Numbered from the stretch's first letter, positions 34,681-44,184 are shown. The stretch is 64,000 nucleotides of DNA from CBDCWT01 sp965223305 (GCA_965223305.1 CBDCWT010000040.1:62001-126000), one strand, 5' to 3'. Translations and numbers: made by a program. Notes: generated by a model not told the origin, from the letters alone.

Positions 34681-36194
34681 ATGCCGCTAATTTTGTTAAA
34701 CAGTGACAAGAAGACACTTTTTGGCACGAGATTTGCGCTGTCATCCTGATTTGGTTTTGGACTGCCATGTCAGGAGGGCACACGATGGCAAAGAACGATC
34801 AGAGGACCGCGTTCACAGAACAAGAGCTGTATGCCGCCGTTGATACGCTCCGGCAAATGCTGCCGGAGGAAGAACTGAGTCGATTGCAGCCTTCTTCACC
34901 CAACACCATCTACACCACCTATCTCACGTTGTGGATGCTCATCTTGCAGCGGCTCGGTGGCGGCAAGTCGCTCGAAGGCGTCGTCAAAGACGTGCTAGCT
35001 TACAGCCGAGAACTGCTGCCGCCCAACAAACGTGTCTCCGAAGGAACTCTCTCGCAATCGTCCGCCGCGTACAGCAACGCCCGACAGCGGCTCGAACTGC
35101 GAACGGTCGAGTACCTCGCTGAGCGTGTCAGCCAATCGCTGATCGAGACCGCGACGCCCATCTTCGACAATCAGTTGACGTTTCTTATTGACGGCACCAC
35201 GATCACCTTGTCGCCGACTCCCGAGTTGCAAGCAGCCTTCCCGCCGGCCACGAACCAACACGGCGAAACGGTGTGGCCGGTCGCCATGCTGCTGGTTGCT
35301 CACGAGTTGTGCAGCGGCGTCGCGTTGCCGCCTGAAATTGGAGCTATGTACGGCGAGCACAATACTTCAGAAGCGGCCCAAGCCAAAGCGATCGCCGAAC
35401 GGCTACCGCCCGGTGCGATCATGATGGCAGACTCCGGCTTCGGCATCTTCGGAGTCGTCTACCACGTCGTCGGCACCGGCCATCCAATTCTGTTTCGCAT
35501 GACCAAGTCGCGTTTCAAGCCACTACGCCGTCGAGCGACCTTGGTGGAAGACTTTGACTGCTACCGCACGTATGAAGTCCGTTGGACGCCCAGCGCGAAA
35601 GACCGCCGCTCGCATCCGGAATTGCCTGAGGACGCCACGGTTGATGTTTTTCTCCACGAAGCTCCCCTCGAAAACGGGGAGACGCTTTACTTGGTGACAA
35701 CTTTGCCACTGTCAGCCATCGAAGCAGGCGAGCACTACGCGCGCCGCTACGACGTCGAACATGACATCCGCGACATCAAGGTCGCCTTGGACACGGAAAA
35801 CATCCGGGCTCAGAGCGTGGCGATGGTGAAAAAGGAGTTGCTGACCTCGATCGTGGCTTACAACTTGGTGGTGCAGTTCCGTCGTCAAGCGGCGTCGTTG
35901 GCAGGTGTGCCTCCGCGTCGCCTGAGTTTCACACGTGTGTGGGACAACTTCTCGAGCTACTTACTCACGTACGGACCCTGCGACAGTGCGGCCTGGACCA
36001 GCCGCTTCGAGGAAGCCCTTCAGCTTACGGCGCGTTACGCGAAACTCCCCAACCGTCCCGGCCGAAATTACCCCCGACGCGCGCACCCGCGTCGCCCCAA
36101 GTCGACCAAATTCATGAAAAAACAACGCTCCACCGAAAAACAACGCCCCACCGACAGCCGACCACCCCCAAGCGAAACCTAAAGTGAGTGCCAT
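34681..36194 (+). mobile_element. IS4-family-like insertion sequence with 14-bp target duplication
   Basis: The 1514-bp element is bounded by TGGGCGTTAGCCCA at 34667-34680 and again at 36195-36208, a perfect 14-bp direct repeat. The ends, ATGCCGCTAATTTT and (reverse strand) ATGGCACTCACTTT, are imperfect inverted repeats matching at about 10 of 14-15 positions. One transposase gene fills it. Joining the flanks restores an uninterrupted copy of the local repeat CAGCCGCTGGGCGTTAGCCC then ACGGTTCATTGC. Confidence 0.87.
34785..36182 (+). CDS. IS4-family transposase (DDE type)
   Basis: 465 residues from the ATG at 34785, which follows a perfect AGGAGG. The likely catalytic residues are an Asp in FLIDGTTITLSP, an Asp in IMMADSGFGIFG and a Glu in HYARRYDVEHDIRDIKVAL, which corresponds to the Y-x2-R-x3-E-x6-K signature of IS4 transposases. 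The C-terminus is basic (PRRAHPRRPKSTKFMKKQR). The gene is intact and the element has both ends, so it may still be active. Confidence 0.88.
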   Translation: MAKNDQRTAFTEQELYAAVDTLRQMLPEEELSRLQPSSPNTIYTTYLTLWMLILQRLGGGKSLEGVVKDVLAYSRELLPPNKRVSEGTLSQSSAAYSNARQRLELRTVEYLAERVSQSLIETATPIFDNQLTFLIDGTTITLSPTPELQAAFPPATNQHGETVWPVAMLLVAHELCSGVALPPEIGAMYGEHNTSEAAQAKAIAERLPPGAIMMADSGFGIFGVVYHVVGTGHPILFRMTKSRFKPLRRRATLVEDFDCYRTYEVRWTPSAKDRRSHPELPEDATVDVFLHEAPLENGETLYLVTTLPLSAIEAGEHYARRYDVEHDIRDIKVALDTENIRAQSVAMVKKELLTSIVAYNLVVQFRRQAASLAGVPPRRLSFTRVWDNFSSYLLTYGPCDSAAWTSRFEEALQLTARYAKLPNRPGRNYPRRAHPRRPKSTKFMKKQRSTEKQRPTDSRPPPSET

Positions 36195-36508
36195 TGGGCG
36201 TTAGCCCACGGTTCATTGCACTTTCGGCTCGGCAGGAGCCTCGCCCTCCCGATCGAACCGCAACGAATGTTGACGCGATCATCTTTTTGTCCCAATTTTT
36301 CGGACCGTTACCTCCCACACGCAGGTCATGGCGTCTCTGTGTCCTCCGTGCCTCTGTGTTTTAGAGTCTTCTTGGGATGGAGTTGGTTGTTTTGAAACAC
36401 AGAGATCACAGAGGAAGCTGGGGACTGCCCACAATGTGGCGCGCCGTAGACGGCTGATGCACGGCAAGGGTGAAATGGGCATTCCCCAGTGGAACGGTCC
36501 AACGTCTC
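36195..36508. repeat. Right-hand remainder of the repeat cassette
   Basis: Begins with the second target copy and continues the interrupted cassette: CACGGTTCATTGC, a family D element, GATCATCTTTTTGTCCCAAT, then a family C element with CTGTGTCCTCCGTGCCTCTG and ACACAGAGATCACAGAGG. It ends close to the aroC stop at 36509. No gene. Confidence 0.8.
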
Positions 36509-37648
36509 TCAGCGTTGTCGAGCCATCTCGAAAAACAGCCGCACGCGTTCCCGCATTTCATCAAGGCTGTCATTACCGAACTTCTCGACGAACGCGCAGG
36601 CTACCTCGAATGCCACGACGTTCTCGACGATAACGCTGGCGGCCGGCACGGCGCAGACGTCGCTCCGCTCGTACTCGGCGCTCTCCACTTCCTTGGTCGA
36701 CATATTGACCGACTCGAGCGGCTTGCGGAGCGTGCTGATCGGCTTCTTGGCGGCCCGCACGATGAGCGGTTGGCCATTGGTCATACCGGCCTCGAGCCCA
36801 CCAGCGTTGTTCGTGGGACGCCGATAGCCCAGCGAGGGGCCCGAGCGAGCGTCCGCATCAAACTCGATCGGGTCGTGAACTTGAGAACCCGGCCGCCGGG
36901 CAGCCTCAAACCCCAGGCCGATCTCGACACCTTTGATCGCTTGAACCGCCATGACTGCCTGCGCTAAGCGTCCATCTAGCTTCCGGTCCCACTGGGCATG
37001 GGTCCCCAAGCCGAAGGGAAGTCCTTCGACACGGACTTCGACGACGCCGCCCAGCGTATCTCCCGACTTGCCTGTCTCGTCGATCAGTGCCTTGACCTCG
37101 TCGTCCATGCTCGGATCGAGCGAATAGATGTCGCTCTGGCTACGCAGTTCGGCGAGCTGGCTGAGCGGCTCGTCGGGGGGGTCGATGCGGAGGCCACCGA
37201 GTTCCACAACGTACCCCAGCGCGTTGATACCGAACTCGCGCAGCAGCTGCTTGGCCAGCGCTCCAGCTGCGACTCGCACCGACGTCTCACGAGCACTAGC
37301 CCGCTCCAGGATGCCGCGAATGGAAGAGAGGTATTTTAGAGCTCCGGTCAGGTCACCGTGTCCCGGCCGCGGCCGCTCTAGATCGTCCAGCCGCTCAAGT
37401 TTGTAGTCTCGGTTGACAACTTGCAGCGCAACGGGGCTGCCCAGCGTGCTGTTTTTCCAGACGCCTGAGAGAATCTCAACTCGATCGGTTTCGATGCGTT
37501 GCCTGCCACCCCGACCGTAACCGCCCTGGCGCCGCTGTAACTCGTTATCGATCGAATCGGTCTCGATCGGAACACCGGCTGGAAACCCGTCGACAACAGC
37601 GAGCATCGTCTTGCCATGGGATTCACCAGCGGTCCAATAACGCAACAT
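36509..37648 (-). CDS. aroC: Chorismate synthase
   Basis: 379 residues. Signatures are TAGESHGKTMLAVVDGFPAG at the start, RRQGGYGRGGRQRIETD, RPRPGHGDLTGALKY, ERASARETSVRVAAGALAKQ and the C-terminal DVCAVPAASVIVENVVAF. The enzyme converts 5-enolpyruvylshikimate 3-phosphate to chorismate with reduced flavin, the last common step to aromatic amino acids, folate and quinones. It stands alone here, divergent from the transporter gene. Confidence 0.96.
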   Translation of the reverse strand: MLRYWTAGESHGKTMLAVVDGFPAGVPIETDSIDNELQRRQGGYGRGGRQRIETDRVEILSGVWKNSTLGSPVALQVVNRDYKLERLDDLERPRPGHGDLTGALKYLSSIRGILERASARETSVRVAAGALAKQLLREFGINALGYVVELGGLRIDPPDEPLSQLAELRSQSDIYSLDPSMDDEVKALIDETGKSGDTLGGVVEVRVEGLPFGLGTHAQWDRKLDGRLAQAVMAVQAIKGVEIGLGFEAARRPGSQVHDPIEFDADARSGPSLGYRRPTNNAGGLEAGMTNGQPLIVRAAKKPISTLRKPLESVNMSTKEVESAEYERSDVCAVPAASVIVENVVAFEVACAFVEKFGNDSLDEMRERVRLFFEMARQR

Positions 37649-37858
37649 GGGGTCAGCAACAGGAACACATGAATGGGAGGTGACGGGGAAGGTCGGCGAC
37701 CGCCTGCTCTTCCAATCTTAGTCGCGGGTCCGATCCGACGATAGTACGGTTGCGGCTCCCGCCCGGCCACTGGAGAATGCGGCGACCGCTTCACCCGCCT
37801 TTAGTTTACCGACAGCGAACCTCATTAGTTGGGGAACGCCTTTCTCGCGAATTTCACC

Positions 37859-38830
37859 GTGACAAAGTTCCTCGCCCATCACTGGTTCTTGGTGGCCTTG
37901 CTGTTCGTGCTTCTGGTGGGCATTCTAGCGGCACCTCAGCTGCAGGAAGTTGCCGAGCAACGGCTGCTGCGGGCTGGTCTTGTCGCGGCAGTGCTGTTCG
38001 TGATGGCACTGCCGCTCGAGCTGAGCGCTATGGGGAGGGCGTTGTTGCGACCTGGCCCTCCCCTGCTGGCAGTGGGAATCAACTTCGGACTCCTCCCTCT
38101 TTTCGCCTGGCTCGTGTCGCTCGGGCTGAGCGACGAAATGGGGCCCGGCCTCTTGGTGGCGGCCACGACTCCATGCACCCTGGCATCCGCCGCCGTCTGG
38201 ACGCGCCGAGCTGGCGGCAATGACGCGGTGGCGATCCTGGTCACGATCATCACCAACTCAACCTGCTTCTTCGTGACACCGCTCTGGCTGGTCACGATGA
38301 CAGGCAGGACCGTCGAGAACCCAGAGATGAGCCTAGGAAGGATGACCGCCAGGCTCGGGTTGTTGGTGCTGCTGCCTATGGTCGTGGCCCAACTGATGCG
38401 TCTTTACCGTCCGCTAGCGCGTCGCGCCACAGCGCACAAGATGCCGCTAAGTACCGTTGCGCAGTGCGGGATCTTGGTGATGGTGCTGCTGGGCGCGATT
38501 GGAACCGGATTGCGCATCCGCGAAACCACGCTGCAGGCGATGCTGCTGTGGGACCTGCTGGCCATGCTAGCTGCCGTGTTAACCGTCCACCTTGTGATGC
38601 TCGGGGTTGGTGTCGAGTTGGCGAAACGGTTTGGCTTCTCGCGTCAAGACCAAATCGCGGTGGGTTTTGCCGGAAGTCAGAAAACATTGTTGGTTGGTTT
38701 GCTGGTGGCGGTTTCGTTGCAAATAACGATTCTGCCGATGGTTACTTACCACATCTGCCAGCTCGTCGTGGATACGGTCATCGCGGAACGATTTCGGCAG
38801 GCCGCACCGCCAGAAAAGCCGGTCGCTTGA
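37859..38830 (+). CDS. BASS-family (bile acid:sodium symporter-like) transporter
   Basis: About 323 residues with nine or ten membrane helices. FGLLPLFAWLVSLGLSDEMG, GLLVAATTPCTLASAAVWTR and DAVAILVTIITNSTCFFVTP match the helix 4 and 5 core of the SBF-like branch, and VGFAGSQKTLLVGLLVAVSL matches the second crossing helix region. The crossing site residues fit a sodium-coupled organic anion transporter. The substrate cannot be told. The start may be the GTG at 37859 or the TTG at 37829, neither with a clear ribosome site. Confidence 0.82.
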   Translation: MTKFLAHHWFLVALLFVLLVGILAAPQLQEVAEQRLLRAGLVAAVLFVMALPLELSAMGRALLRPGPPLLAVGINFGLLPLFAWLVSLGLSDEMGPGLLVAATTPCTLASAAVWTRRAGGNDAVAILVTIITNSTCFFVTPLWLVTMTGRTVENPEMSLGRMTARLGLLVLLPMVVAQLMRLYRPLARRATAHKMPLSTVAQCGILVMVLLGAIGTGLRIRETTLQAMLLWDLLAMLAAVLTVHLVMLGVGVELAKRFGFSRQDQIAVGFAGSQKTLLVGLLVAVSLQITILPMVTYHICQLVVDTVIAERFRQAAPPEKPVA

Positions 38831-39527
38831 GCTTGTCTGTTGGGAGCAAGCTCCCTATACTTCTGCGCCGCGCCCGACCGCAGGTTGCAACCTGGTGAAC
38901 CCGCGGGCGGTCGTTGCCGTAACGAAACGTGCAAGCCACTCACATCGCGCACTTTCACCACTCGGTGTTTCCCGATTGCACCTCATCGCAGCCGCGAAAG
39001 GACCATTTACCAGCAAGGCGGCAATCAACCCAGACGGAGTGGCCACCGCTGAACGTTACAAGAAGTCTCGGGAGGGAATCCGTCGAATCTGCAGCGCCGG
39101 CCGGTCGATAAGTGGCAACAGGTCGCAACAAGTCACCTCTACGCCACGGACAGTGTGTATCGACACGGACAGCGACGCGGATTGGTTATCGTGACGTATA
39201 TTAGGGGGACGGGCACGCAGGTCCCCGATCAATGGTGACTCCGACAAGTCGCATGGCAGAGACTCAATTCAACAAGGCCCAATCGGGCGCTCGCCATCGC
39301 TTGACGAATACCGCAGGTCGGACTGCCCTACTCAACCCGTCCCAGGCGTTTCCGTATCGAATGGACACTGGCAAGCGAACCACGCCAAGGTTAGACTGTA
39401 ATAGTCTTTAAGGGCTGTATTCGTGGCCTCCTGACTGCATTGTGGCGCCGCCATTTTGGTGCTCTACAATGGGGAAGCTTCGTAGTCGCCGGCGTCGTGG
39501 TTCGCCAAGACACGGGGGAGATTGATC
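38831..39527. other. Gene-poor intergenic region
   Basis: About 700 bases in which I see no convincing gene. GGGAGC-AA-GCTCCC (about 38840-38853), just past the transporter stop, could be its terminator although the T run is weak. AGGTTGCAACCT near 38881 is a perfect 12-bp palindrome, and AGACT-GTAAT-AGTCT near 39393-39407 is a short hairpin ahead of flgM. A 99-codon frame starting near 38895 lacks a ribosome site and family features. Confidence 0.35.
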
Positions 39528-39806
39528 ATGCAAATCCAAGGTCCCACACATCTTCACGGACCCCAAGCGATTAACGCTCCGCACGCCTCCCAGGCGGCAT
39601 CGCCGACTTCCCAACCCCGCTCGTTGGGGGAGACCGACCAGCTTGATATCTCGCCCGAGGCGGACTTGATTAGCCGCCTACACGAGCGGCCCGAGATTCG
39701 GGCAGATCGTGTCGCGAGCATTCGGGCACAGATCGAGTCCGGCGCCTACGAGACAAATCAGAAGCTGGACATCGCGCTCGACCGACTGCTAGATGAGATG
39801 GGGTAG
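39528..39806 (+). CDS. flgM: FlgM-family anti-sigma-28 factor
   Basis: 92 residues from the ATG at 39528 with GGGGGAG upstream. The N-terminal half is disordered (HLHGPQAINAPHASQAAS), as in FlgM. The C-terminal half ADRVASIRAQIESGAYETNQ and LDIALDRLLDEMG fits the sigma-28-binding helices. FlgM holds flagellar sigma factor FliA inactive until it is exported through the hook-basal body. No flagellar genes are in the window. The stop codon overlaps the GTG of the following fur-type gene, which is an unusual partner. Confidence 0.72.
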   Translation: MQIQGPTHLHGPQAINAPHASQAASPTSQPRSLGETDQLDISPEADLISRLHERPEIRADRVASIRAQIESGAYETNQKLDIALDRLLDEMG

Positions 39807-40309
39807 TGGTTCAAGATTACTCGCTCGGCAATGTCGAAGTTGCTCAGTCGCCGACCGCTCGCTATGAGGAGTTCCTGCATAGCCGCGGCAAACGGATGAC
39901 GCAGCCTAAAAGACAGCTGCTCGAACACGTCTACAGCCGGCACGAGCACTTCGACGCAGAGACCCTGATCGAACAGCTACCGACCAGCGGCCAGCCAGGC
40001 CACATCGGCCGAGCCACCGTCTATCGCACGTTGCGCGAATTTGTCGAAGCCGGGTTGCTGCGCGAGTTTAAGCTGGGGGGACGGTCGGTCTACGAGCATG
40101 ATTACGGCTACCCACAGCACGACCACCTGCATTGCCTACAGTGTCAACAGTTGATCGAATTCCAAAGCGATGAGCTAATGAAGCTGCGCGCGGCGGTTGC
40201 CCGCGAACACCGATTTCGAGTGACCGGCCATCGATTGATCATCTCAGGCGTCTGCGAGGATTGCCGCACCAACAAGCGGCGCGAGAGCCGCCGCGTCGAC
40301 CGGATCTGA
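39806..40309 (+). CDS. fur: Fur-family metal-dependent regulator
   Basis: 167 residues from the GTG at 39806, which overlaps the flgM stop codon. The winged helix is RMTQPKRQLLEHVYSRHEHF...GRATVYRTLREFVEAGLL, with the Fur helix-turn-helix. The dimerisation domain has the metal sites: HDHLHCLQCQQLIEF (His cluster and CxxC) and a second pair CEDC near the C-terminus. This is most like Fur itself, although Zur or PerR specificity needs testing. An N-terminal extension of about 15 residues precedes the usual start. Confidence 0.87.
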   Translation: MVQDYSLGNVEVAQSPTARYEEFLHSRGKRMTQPKRQLLEHVYSRHEHFDAETLIEQLPTSGQPGHIGRATVYRTLREFVEAGLLREFKLGGRSVYEHDYGYPQHDHLHCLQCQQLIEFQSDELMKLRAAVAREHRFRVTGHRLIISGVCEDCRTNKRRESRRVDRI

Positions 40310-40357
40310 GCCTGGACGCACGAAGTTCGCGGCAAGAAGGTGGGTCAAATCGAGAGC

Positions 40358-41902
40358 TCAGGATCCGAGGCGTTCCTCGGTCGGATCATCGCACGCTGCC
40401 ACGATCGCTGCGCACAAACCCGGCATTGTGTACTGCTCTGCCTCGACGGCCGGCTCCACACCCAGCTGGCGCAGTGTGCCCGATGTGATTGGGCTGATGC
40501 TGGCTAGTCGGCATGACGAGAGGTGGCGACCCAACAGCTTGACCAGCGCCCCGGCGGTCGCAGAGCTGGTCACAGTTACCCAGTCGACTTCACCTTCCTC
40601 GAAGCGGCGGATAACTTCGGCGTCCATCGAAACCCGATCCGTGCTGTGGTAGACCACGACGGTATCGACATCCCCTCCTGCTGCCGCCAACCGCTGGGCT
40701 AACACCTCTCGCCCTCGGTTAGCCCGTGGCAAGAGAAATCTGCGTCCGTGGGCCTGGCCGGCCAAGGCATCCGCCAGCGACTCGGCACGTGCTTCCGCAG
40801 ACTGCAGGTCGGGCACGAGGGTGTACCGTCGCAGCTCCTCGGTCGTCCCGGGTCCGATCGATGCGAGCCGCGATCCGGCGAAGGCTCGCACGTCGCGGCC
40901 AACGGCCAGCAGTCTGTCGAGCATCATGCGAACGCCGTTAACACTCGTGAACACGACCCAGTCGTACTGGTCCAACTGGCCGAGCGCGTCATCGACCGGC
41001 CGCCAATCCTGAGGCGGTGTGATGTCGATCGCGGGCTGGACGATCACCTCTGCGCCCAGCTCCTCGAGCGGGCGCACTAGTTTCTCCCCTTGATGGCTGG
41101 GCCGCGACACCAAGATCGTCTGCCCGAACAGTGGGCGCTGCTCGAACCAGGAAAGATCTCGGGCCAAGCGCACCACCTCGCCGACGATTACGATCGCCGG
41201 AGGCCGAATTGGCTCGGCCGCGATCCGTGCCGGGACTTCCGACAGATGGCAGCGAACCAGGCGCTGACTGGGCAGGCTGCAGTGGCGCAGGATCGCGGCG
41301 GGCGTCTGAGGCGGCTTGCCGGCCGAGATCAATGCCTTGGTCCAGCTCTCGGCGGTCGTCACTCCCATGTAGATCATCAAAGTCCCGGGGAAGCTCGCCA
41401 ACGCGGCAAAGTCGAGGGACGCCGCGCACTTTTCCGACTGTTCCTGACCGGTTACCAGGGCCACCGCCGAAGCCGATTCACGGTGCGTGATTGGAATCCC
41501 CGCGTAGCTCGCTGCGGCGAGCGCCGCGGTGACTCCTGGTATGACCTCGAAGGGAACCGCAGAGTCGATTAGTGCGCCGATCTCCTCAGCGGCGCGCGCG
41601 AAGACTGCCGGATCGCCGCCTTTCAGGCGAACGACCATCTTGCCCTGACGAGCCAAACTAATCAGCTGCTGGTTGATCTCCGGCTGAGTCCAAATTCGGC
41701 CGATCCCGTGGCGTCCGAGACACGTCCGCTCGGTGTTCGGGCCGGCCAGCTGAAGGATTCGCGGATTCACCAAGTAGTCATACAGGATGGCGTCGGCCCG
41801 CTGAAGACACTCGACTCCGCGCAGGGTCAGCAGACCCGGATCGCCGGGACCAGCACCCACTAGAAAGACTTTGCCAGCGCGCTGAGGAGATTCGTCGAGC
41901 AT
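40358..41902 (-). CDS. cobA-hemD: Fused uroporphyrinogen-III C-methyltransferase / uroporphyrinogen-III synthase
   Basis: 514 residues from the ATG at 41902. Residues 10-250 are SUMT: VFLVGAGPGDPGLLTLRGVE, VVRLKGGDPAVFARAAEE, VIPGVTAALAAASYAGIPIT and TLMIYMGV. Residues 265-510 are HemD-like: TILVSRPSHQGEKLVRPLEE, DWVVFTSVNGVRMM, LASIGPGTTEELRR and VTVTSSATAGALVKLLG. The methyltransferase makes precorrin-2 for sirohaem and cobalamin, while the synthase closes and inverts ring D of the tetrapyrrole. Such fusions are common in several phyla. It is convergent with fur. Confidence 0.93.
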   Translation of the reverse strand: MLDESPQRAGKVFLVGAGPGDPGLLTLRGVECLQRADAILYDYLVNPRILQLAGPNTERTCLGRHGIGRIWTQPEINQQLISLARQGKMVVRLKGGDPAVFARAAEEIGALIDSAVPFEVIPGVTAALAAASYAGIPITHRESASAVALVTGQEQSEKCAASLDFAALASFPGTLMIYMGVTTAESWTKALISAGKPPQTPAAILRHCSLPSQRLVRCHLSEVPARIAAEPIRPPAIVIVGEVVRLARDLSWFEQRPLFGQTILVSRPSHQGEKLVRPLEELGAEVIVQPAIDITPPQDWRPVDDALGQLDQYDWVVFTSVNGVRMMLDRLLAVGRDVRAFAGSRLASIGPGTTEELRRYTLVPDLQSAEARAESLADALAGQAHGRRFLLPRANRGREVLAQRLAAAGGDVDTVVVYHSTDRVSMDAEVIRRFEEGEVDWVTVTSSATAGALVKLLGRHLSSCRLASISPITSGTLRQLGVEPAVEAEQYTMPGLCAAIVAACDDPTEERLGS

Positions 41903-42223
41903 ATAAGTTCCGCTACGGCGCCGCGAACATTCGATTGGACCGAGATTCGGCCATTTCCGCAAGGGCGCGAAGCCCTCTCACGCAGCAACCGGGATCTGAG
42001 TATCATCAAGACTGCCTACGATCGCCCGAGGACTGCCGCCGCAGCACGCAGTCCGAGCTGCGAGGGATTCATGAACGAGCTGCTGCGACGTTTTCATGAG
42101 TGATTCGGTCACGACACTTTCCGCACCTTCCACGTGAACCACTTGCGAGTTCACGGACCGGATCGACCAGCAGAAGTTGAATGATAGCGGCACGACCACA
42201 CTCCGCGACACCAGGCTCATCCT
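41903..42223. other. Intergenic region with possible family B relic
   Basis: No gene. From 42067, ATTCATGAACGAGCTGCTGC resembles the start of the fold-back element (ATTCATGAGCGATCTGCTGC) at 17 of 20 positions, but the similarity fades within 30 bases and there is no right-hand end. It may be a decayed copy or chance. Confidence 0.3.
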
Positions 42224-42226
42224 GTG

Positions 42227-43646
42227 ATGTCTGACGTTACTCCGAATTCCGAGCTAGCAGATGAACAGGCCGTTGCCCCGGCGGTCCGCCGTCGCCTGCA
42301 GCAGTGCTACGAACACGCTACGAAGCTGATGGACCAAGAAACGTATGACTTCGAATATGCACATTCGCTGCTGGTCGAATGCATGACACAAGATCCATCC
42401 AACCTCGTCTACCTGGAGGCCTTTCTGGGCAATCTGCAGCGGAAGTACAACAACAACAAACGTGGGGCGATGCTCAACTTCGGAGGCCGGGGCGGATTCA
42501 AGAAGGCGGTCACCGGCGAGCAGTGGCGCGAGGTCCTGAGGCTTGGTCCGGACGTGCTCAAGTCCAATCCGTGGGACGTAGCAACTCTGCGAGGAATGGC
42601 CACGGCCTGCGCCGCGTTGGGTTACTACGAGGTCGAGTTGCGCTACTTGCGCAATGCACTCGAAGCCAAGCCAAAAGACGCTGACGTGAATCGCCACTGT
42701 GCTCATTCGCTGGCCCGCGTCGGTCGCTTTGATCAAGCCATCGCTTGCTGGCAACGGGTCGACGAGGCGATTGGTGGCGACCGGGAAGCGCAAGAAGCCG
42801 TCGCCGAACTTCAGATAGCCAAGACCGAAGGAGCACCTGCCAAGGACCGGCCCCCGGCGCCAGACCGAACGCACGGAGCCTCAGGCCGCAAAGCACGAGG
42901 AAGGAGAACCTCGACGACAGATCCCATTGACCCCTCGGCAGCAACTTGAGCAAGCGCTCGTCTTGAACCCCTCCGACATCCAGAGCTGCTTTCAGCTTGT
43001 CGAGCTGCACGTGGCGAACCGTCGTCTGGGAGAAGCCATCCTAGTCCTCACGAAAGTTCTGGCCGCGTCAGGAAATGACATCCGCGTCCAAGAACGGCTG
43101 GAGGACGTCGAGATCCTGCGGAAACGAGAACAGCTGGAAGTCGCCGAGCGGCGAGCTCAGGACTCCCCGTCCGGTGAACGGCAACAGCTGGTCGGCCAAC
43201 TCCGAGACGACGTGGGCCGCTACGAAGTGGAGGTCTACGATCGGCGATCGCAGCGTTATCCCGAAGATCTCGAGCTCAAGTATCAACTCGGCGTGCGGCT
43301 CAAACGCGCCGGCAACGTACGGGCGGCCTTGGAGTTCCTCGAGGTGGGCAGCCAGCTGCCCGAGCGGAGTGCGCACGCCGTGTTGGAGATGGGCGAGTGC
43401 CTGCAGCGTCTGAAGAAATATAGCGAGTCTCTGGAGTGTTACGAACGAGCGGCCGAGCTCTCAGGTCAGGCCGGCCAGGCGGAAGTCGAAAAACTAGCCG
43501 CCTATCGGGCGGGCATCCTAGCCTCCGGATTGGGGAACGACCGTGCCGCAGAGGACTGGTTGTCCAGGCTGCTGGAGCTCGACCCCAACTTCCGGGACGC
43601 GGCCAGCCGGCTGGACAAAATCCGGCAAATGCGTCATAAAGGGTGA
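42227..43646 (+). pseudogene. Tetratricopeptide-repeat protein, one gene split by a frame change
   Basis: The first frame (42227 to about 42870) has TPR-like units: WREVLRLGPDVLKSNPWDVA, MATACAALGYYEVELRYLRN and CAHSLARVGRFDQAIACWQR. The continuation is in another frame: its sequence QAAKHEEGEPRRQIPLTPRQ (from 42882) can be read upstream of the TTG at 42927 and leads into QQLEQALVLNPSDIQSCFQL and more TPR units (ELKYQLGVRLKRAGNVRAAL). The join lies around 42855-42885. One full-length protein of about 470 residues is expected, probably a scaffold for protein contacts. Either a real frameshift or a sequence error has split it. Confidence 0.72.
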
Positions 43647-43706
43647 TTCGCTGCGGCGCACATCGCCGCAAATCCCGCCCCGACCGGATGCTGAGATCCG
43701 CTGATC

Positions 43707-43973
43707 ATGCCCAACACAAAGACCGCCAAAAAACGACTCCGACAGAACGAGGCCCGCCGACTGCGGAACCGAGCCGTGAAATCGGCGTTGCGCACCCAGT
43801 TACGGCGCGTGCACGAGGCGGTCAGCGCGGGCGAAATCGAAACGGCCGAAGCAGAATTCAAGCTCGCCGCCAAGCGGCTCGACCGGGCGGGCCACCAGAA
43901 CATTATTCATAAGAACAAGGCGAGCCGCACGAAATCTCGGCTGCAGCGATTGATCAAATCCGCCAAGAGCTAA
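43707..43973 (+). CDS. rpsT: 30S ribosomal protein bS20
   Basis: 88 residues. It begins MPNTKTAKKRLRQNEARRLR and continues NRAVKSALRTQLRRVHEAV, then IIHKNKASRTKSRLQRLIK, the regular helical basic pattern of bS20. It starts 60 bases after the TPR gene on the same strand. It binds 16S rRNA near the base of the 30S body during assembly. Confidence 0.96.
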   Translation: MPNTKTAKKRLRQNEARRLRNRAVKSALRTQLRRVHEAVSAGEIETAEAEFKLAAKRLDRAGHQNIIHKNKASRTKSRLQRLIKSAKS

Positions 43974-44184
43974 GGCGATGAAGGAGCCGAATTCGCCAGA
44001 ATTTGGCCGCATCGAAACTTCCGGCAGCCGAGTATTGGCCGGACCAAAACTTCTGGTAGCCGAATTCGCCAGAATTTGGCCACGCACCAAACTCTGGCGA
44101 GTTCGGCTACGATCTGCCCGCCAAACTACGCTCTCCCCGCCAAATTCTGGCGAATTCGGCTACGGTCTACGAGTGGGCGACTAT
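43974..44184. repeat. Palindromic repeat family A, cluster of arms
   Basis: Five arms between 43983 and 44164: left arms at 43985 and at 44056-44080 (the second with a leading GTAGCCG), a degenerate arm between them (TTCCGGCAGCCGAGTATTGG) and right arms at 44088-44111 and 44140-44163. This fills the space between rpsT and the convergent DMFase-like gene and could act as a bidirectional transcription barrier. Confidence 0.8.

Noticed and set aside
38895..39194. 99-codon open frame
   Set aside because: No ribosome site, low-complexity composition and no family features; the frame is probably spurious.
41978..42220. 80-codon minus-strand frame in the gap before the TPR gene
   Set aside because: No start signal and no recognisable domain; it overlaps a possible repeat relic.
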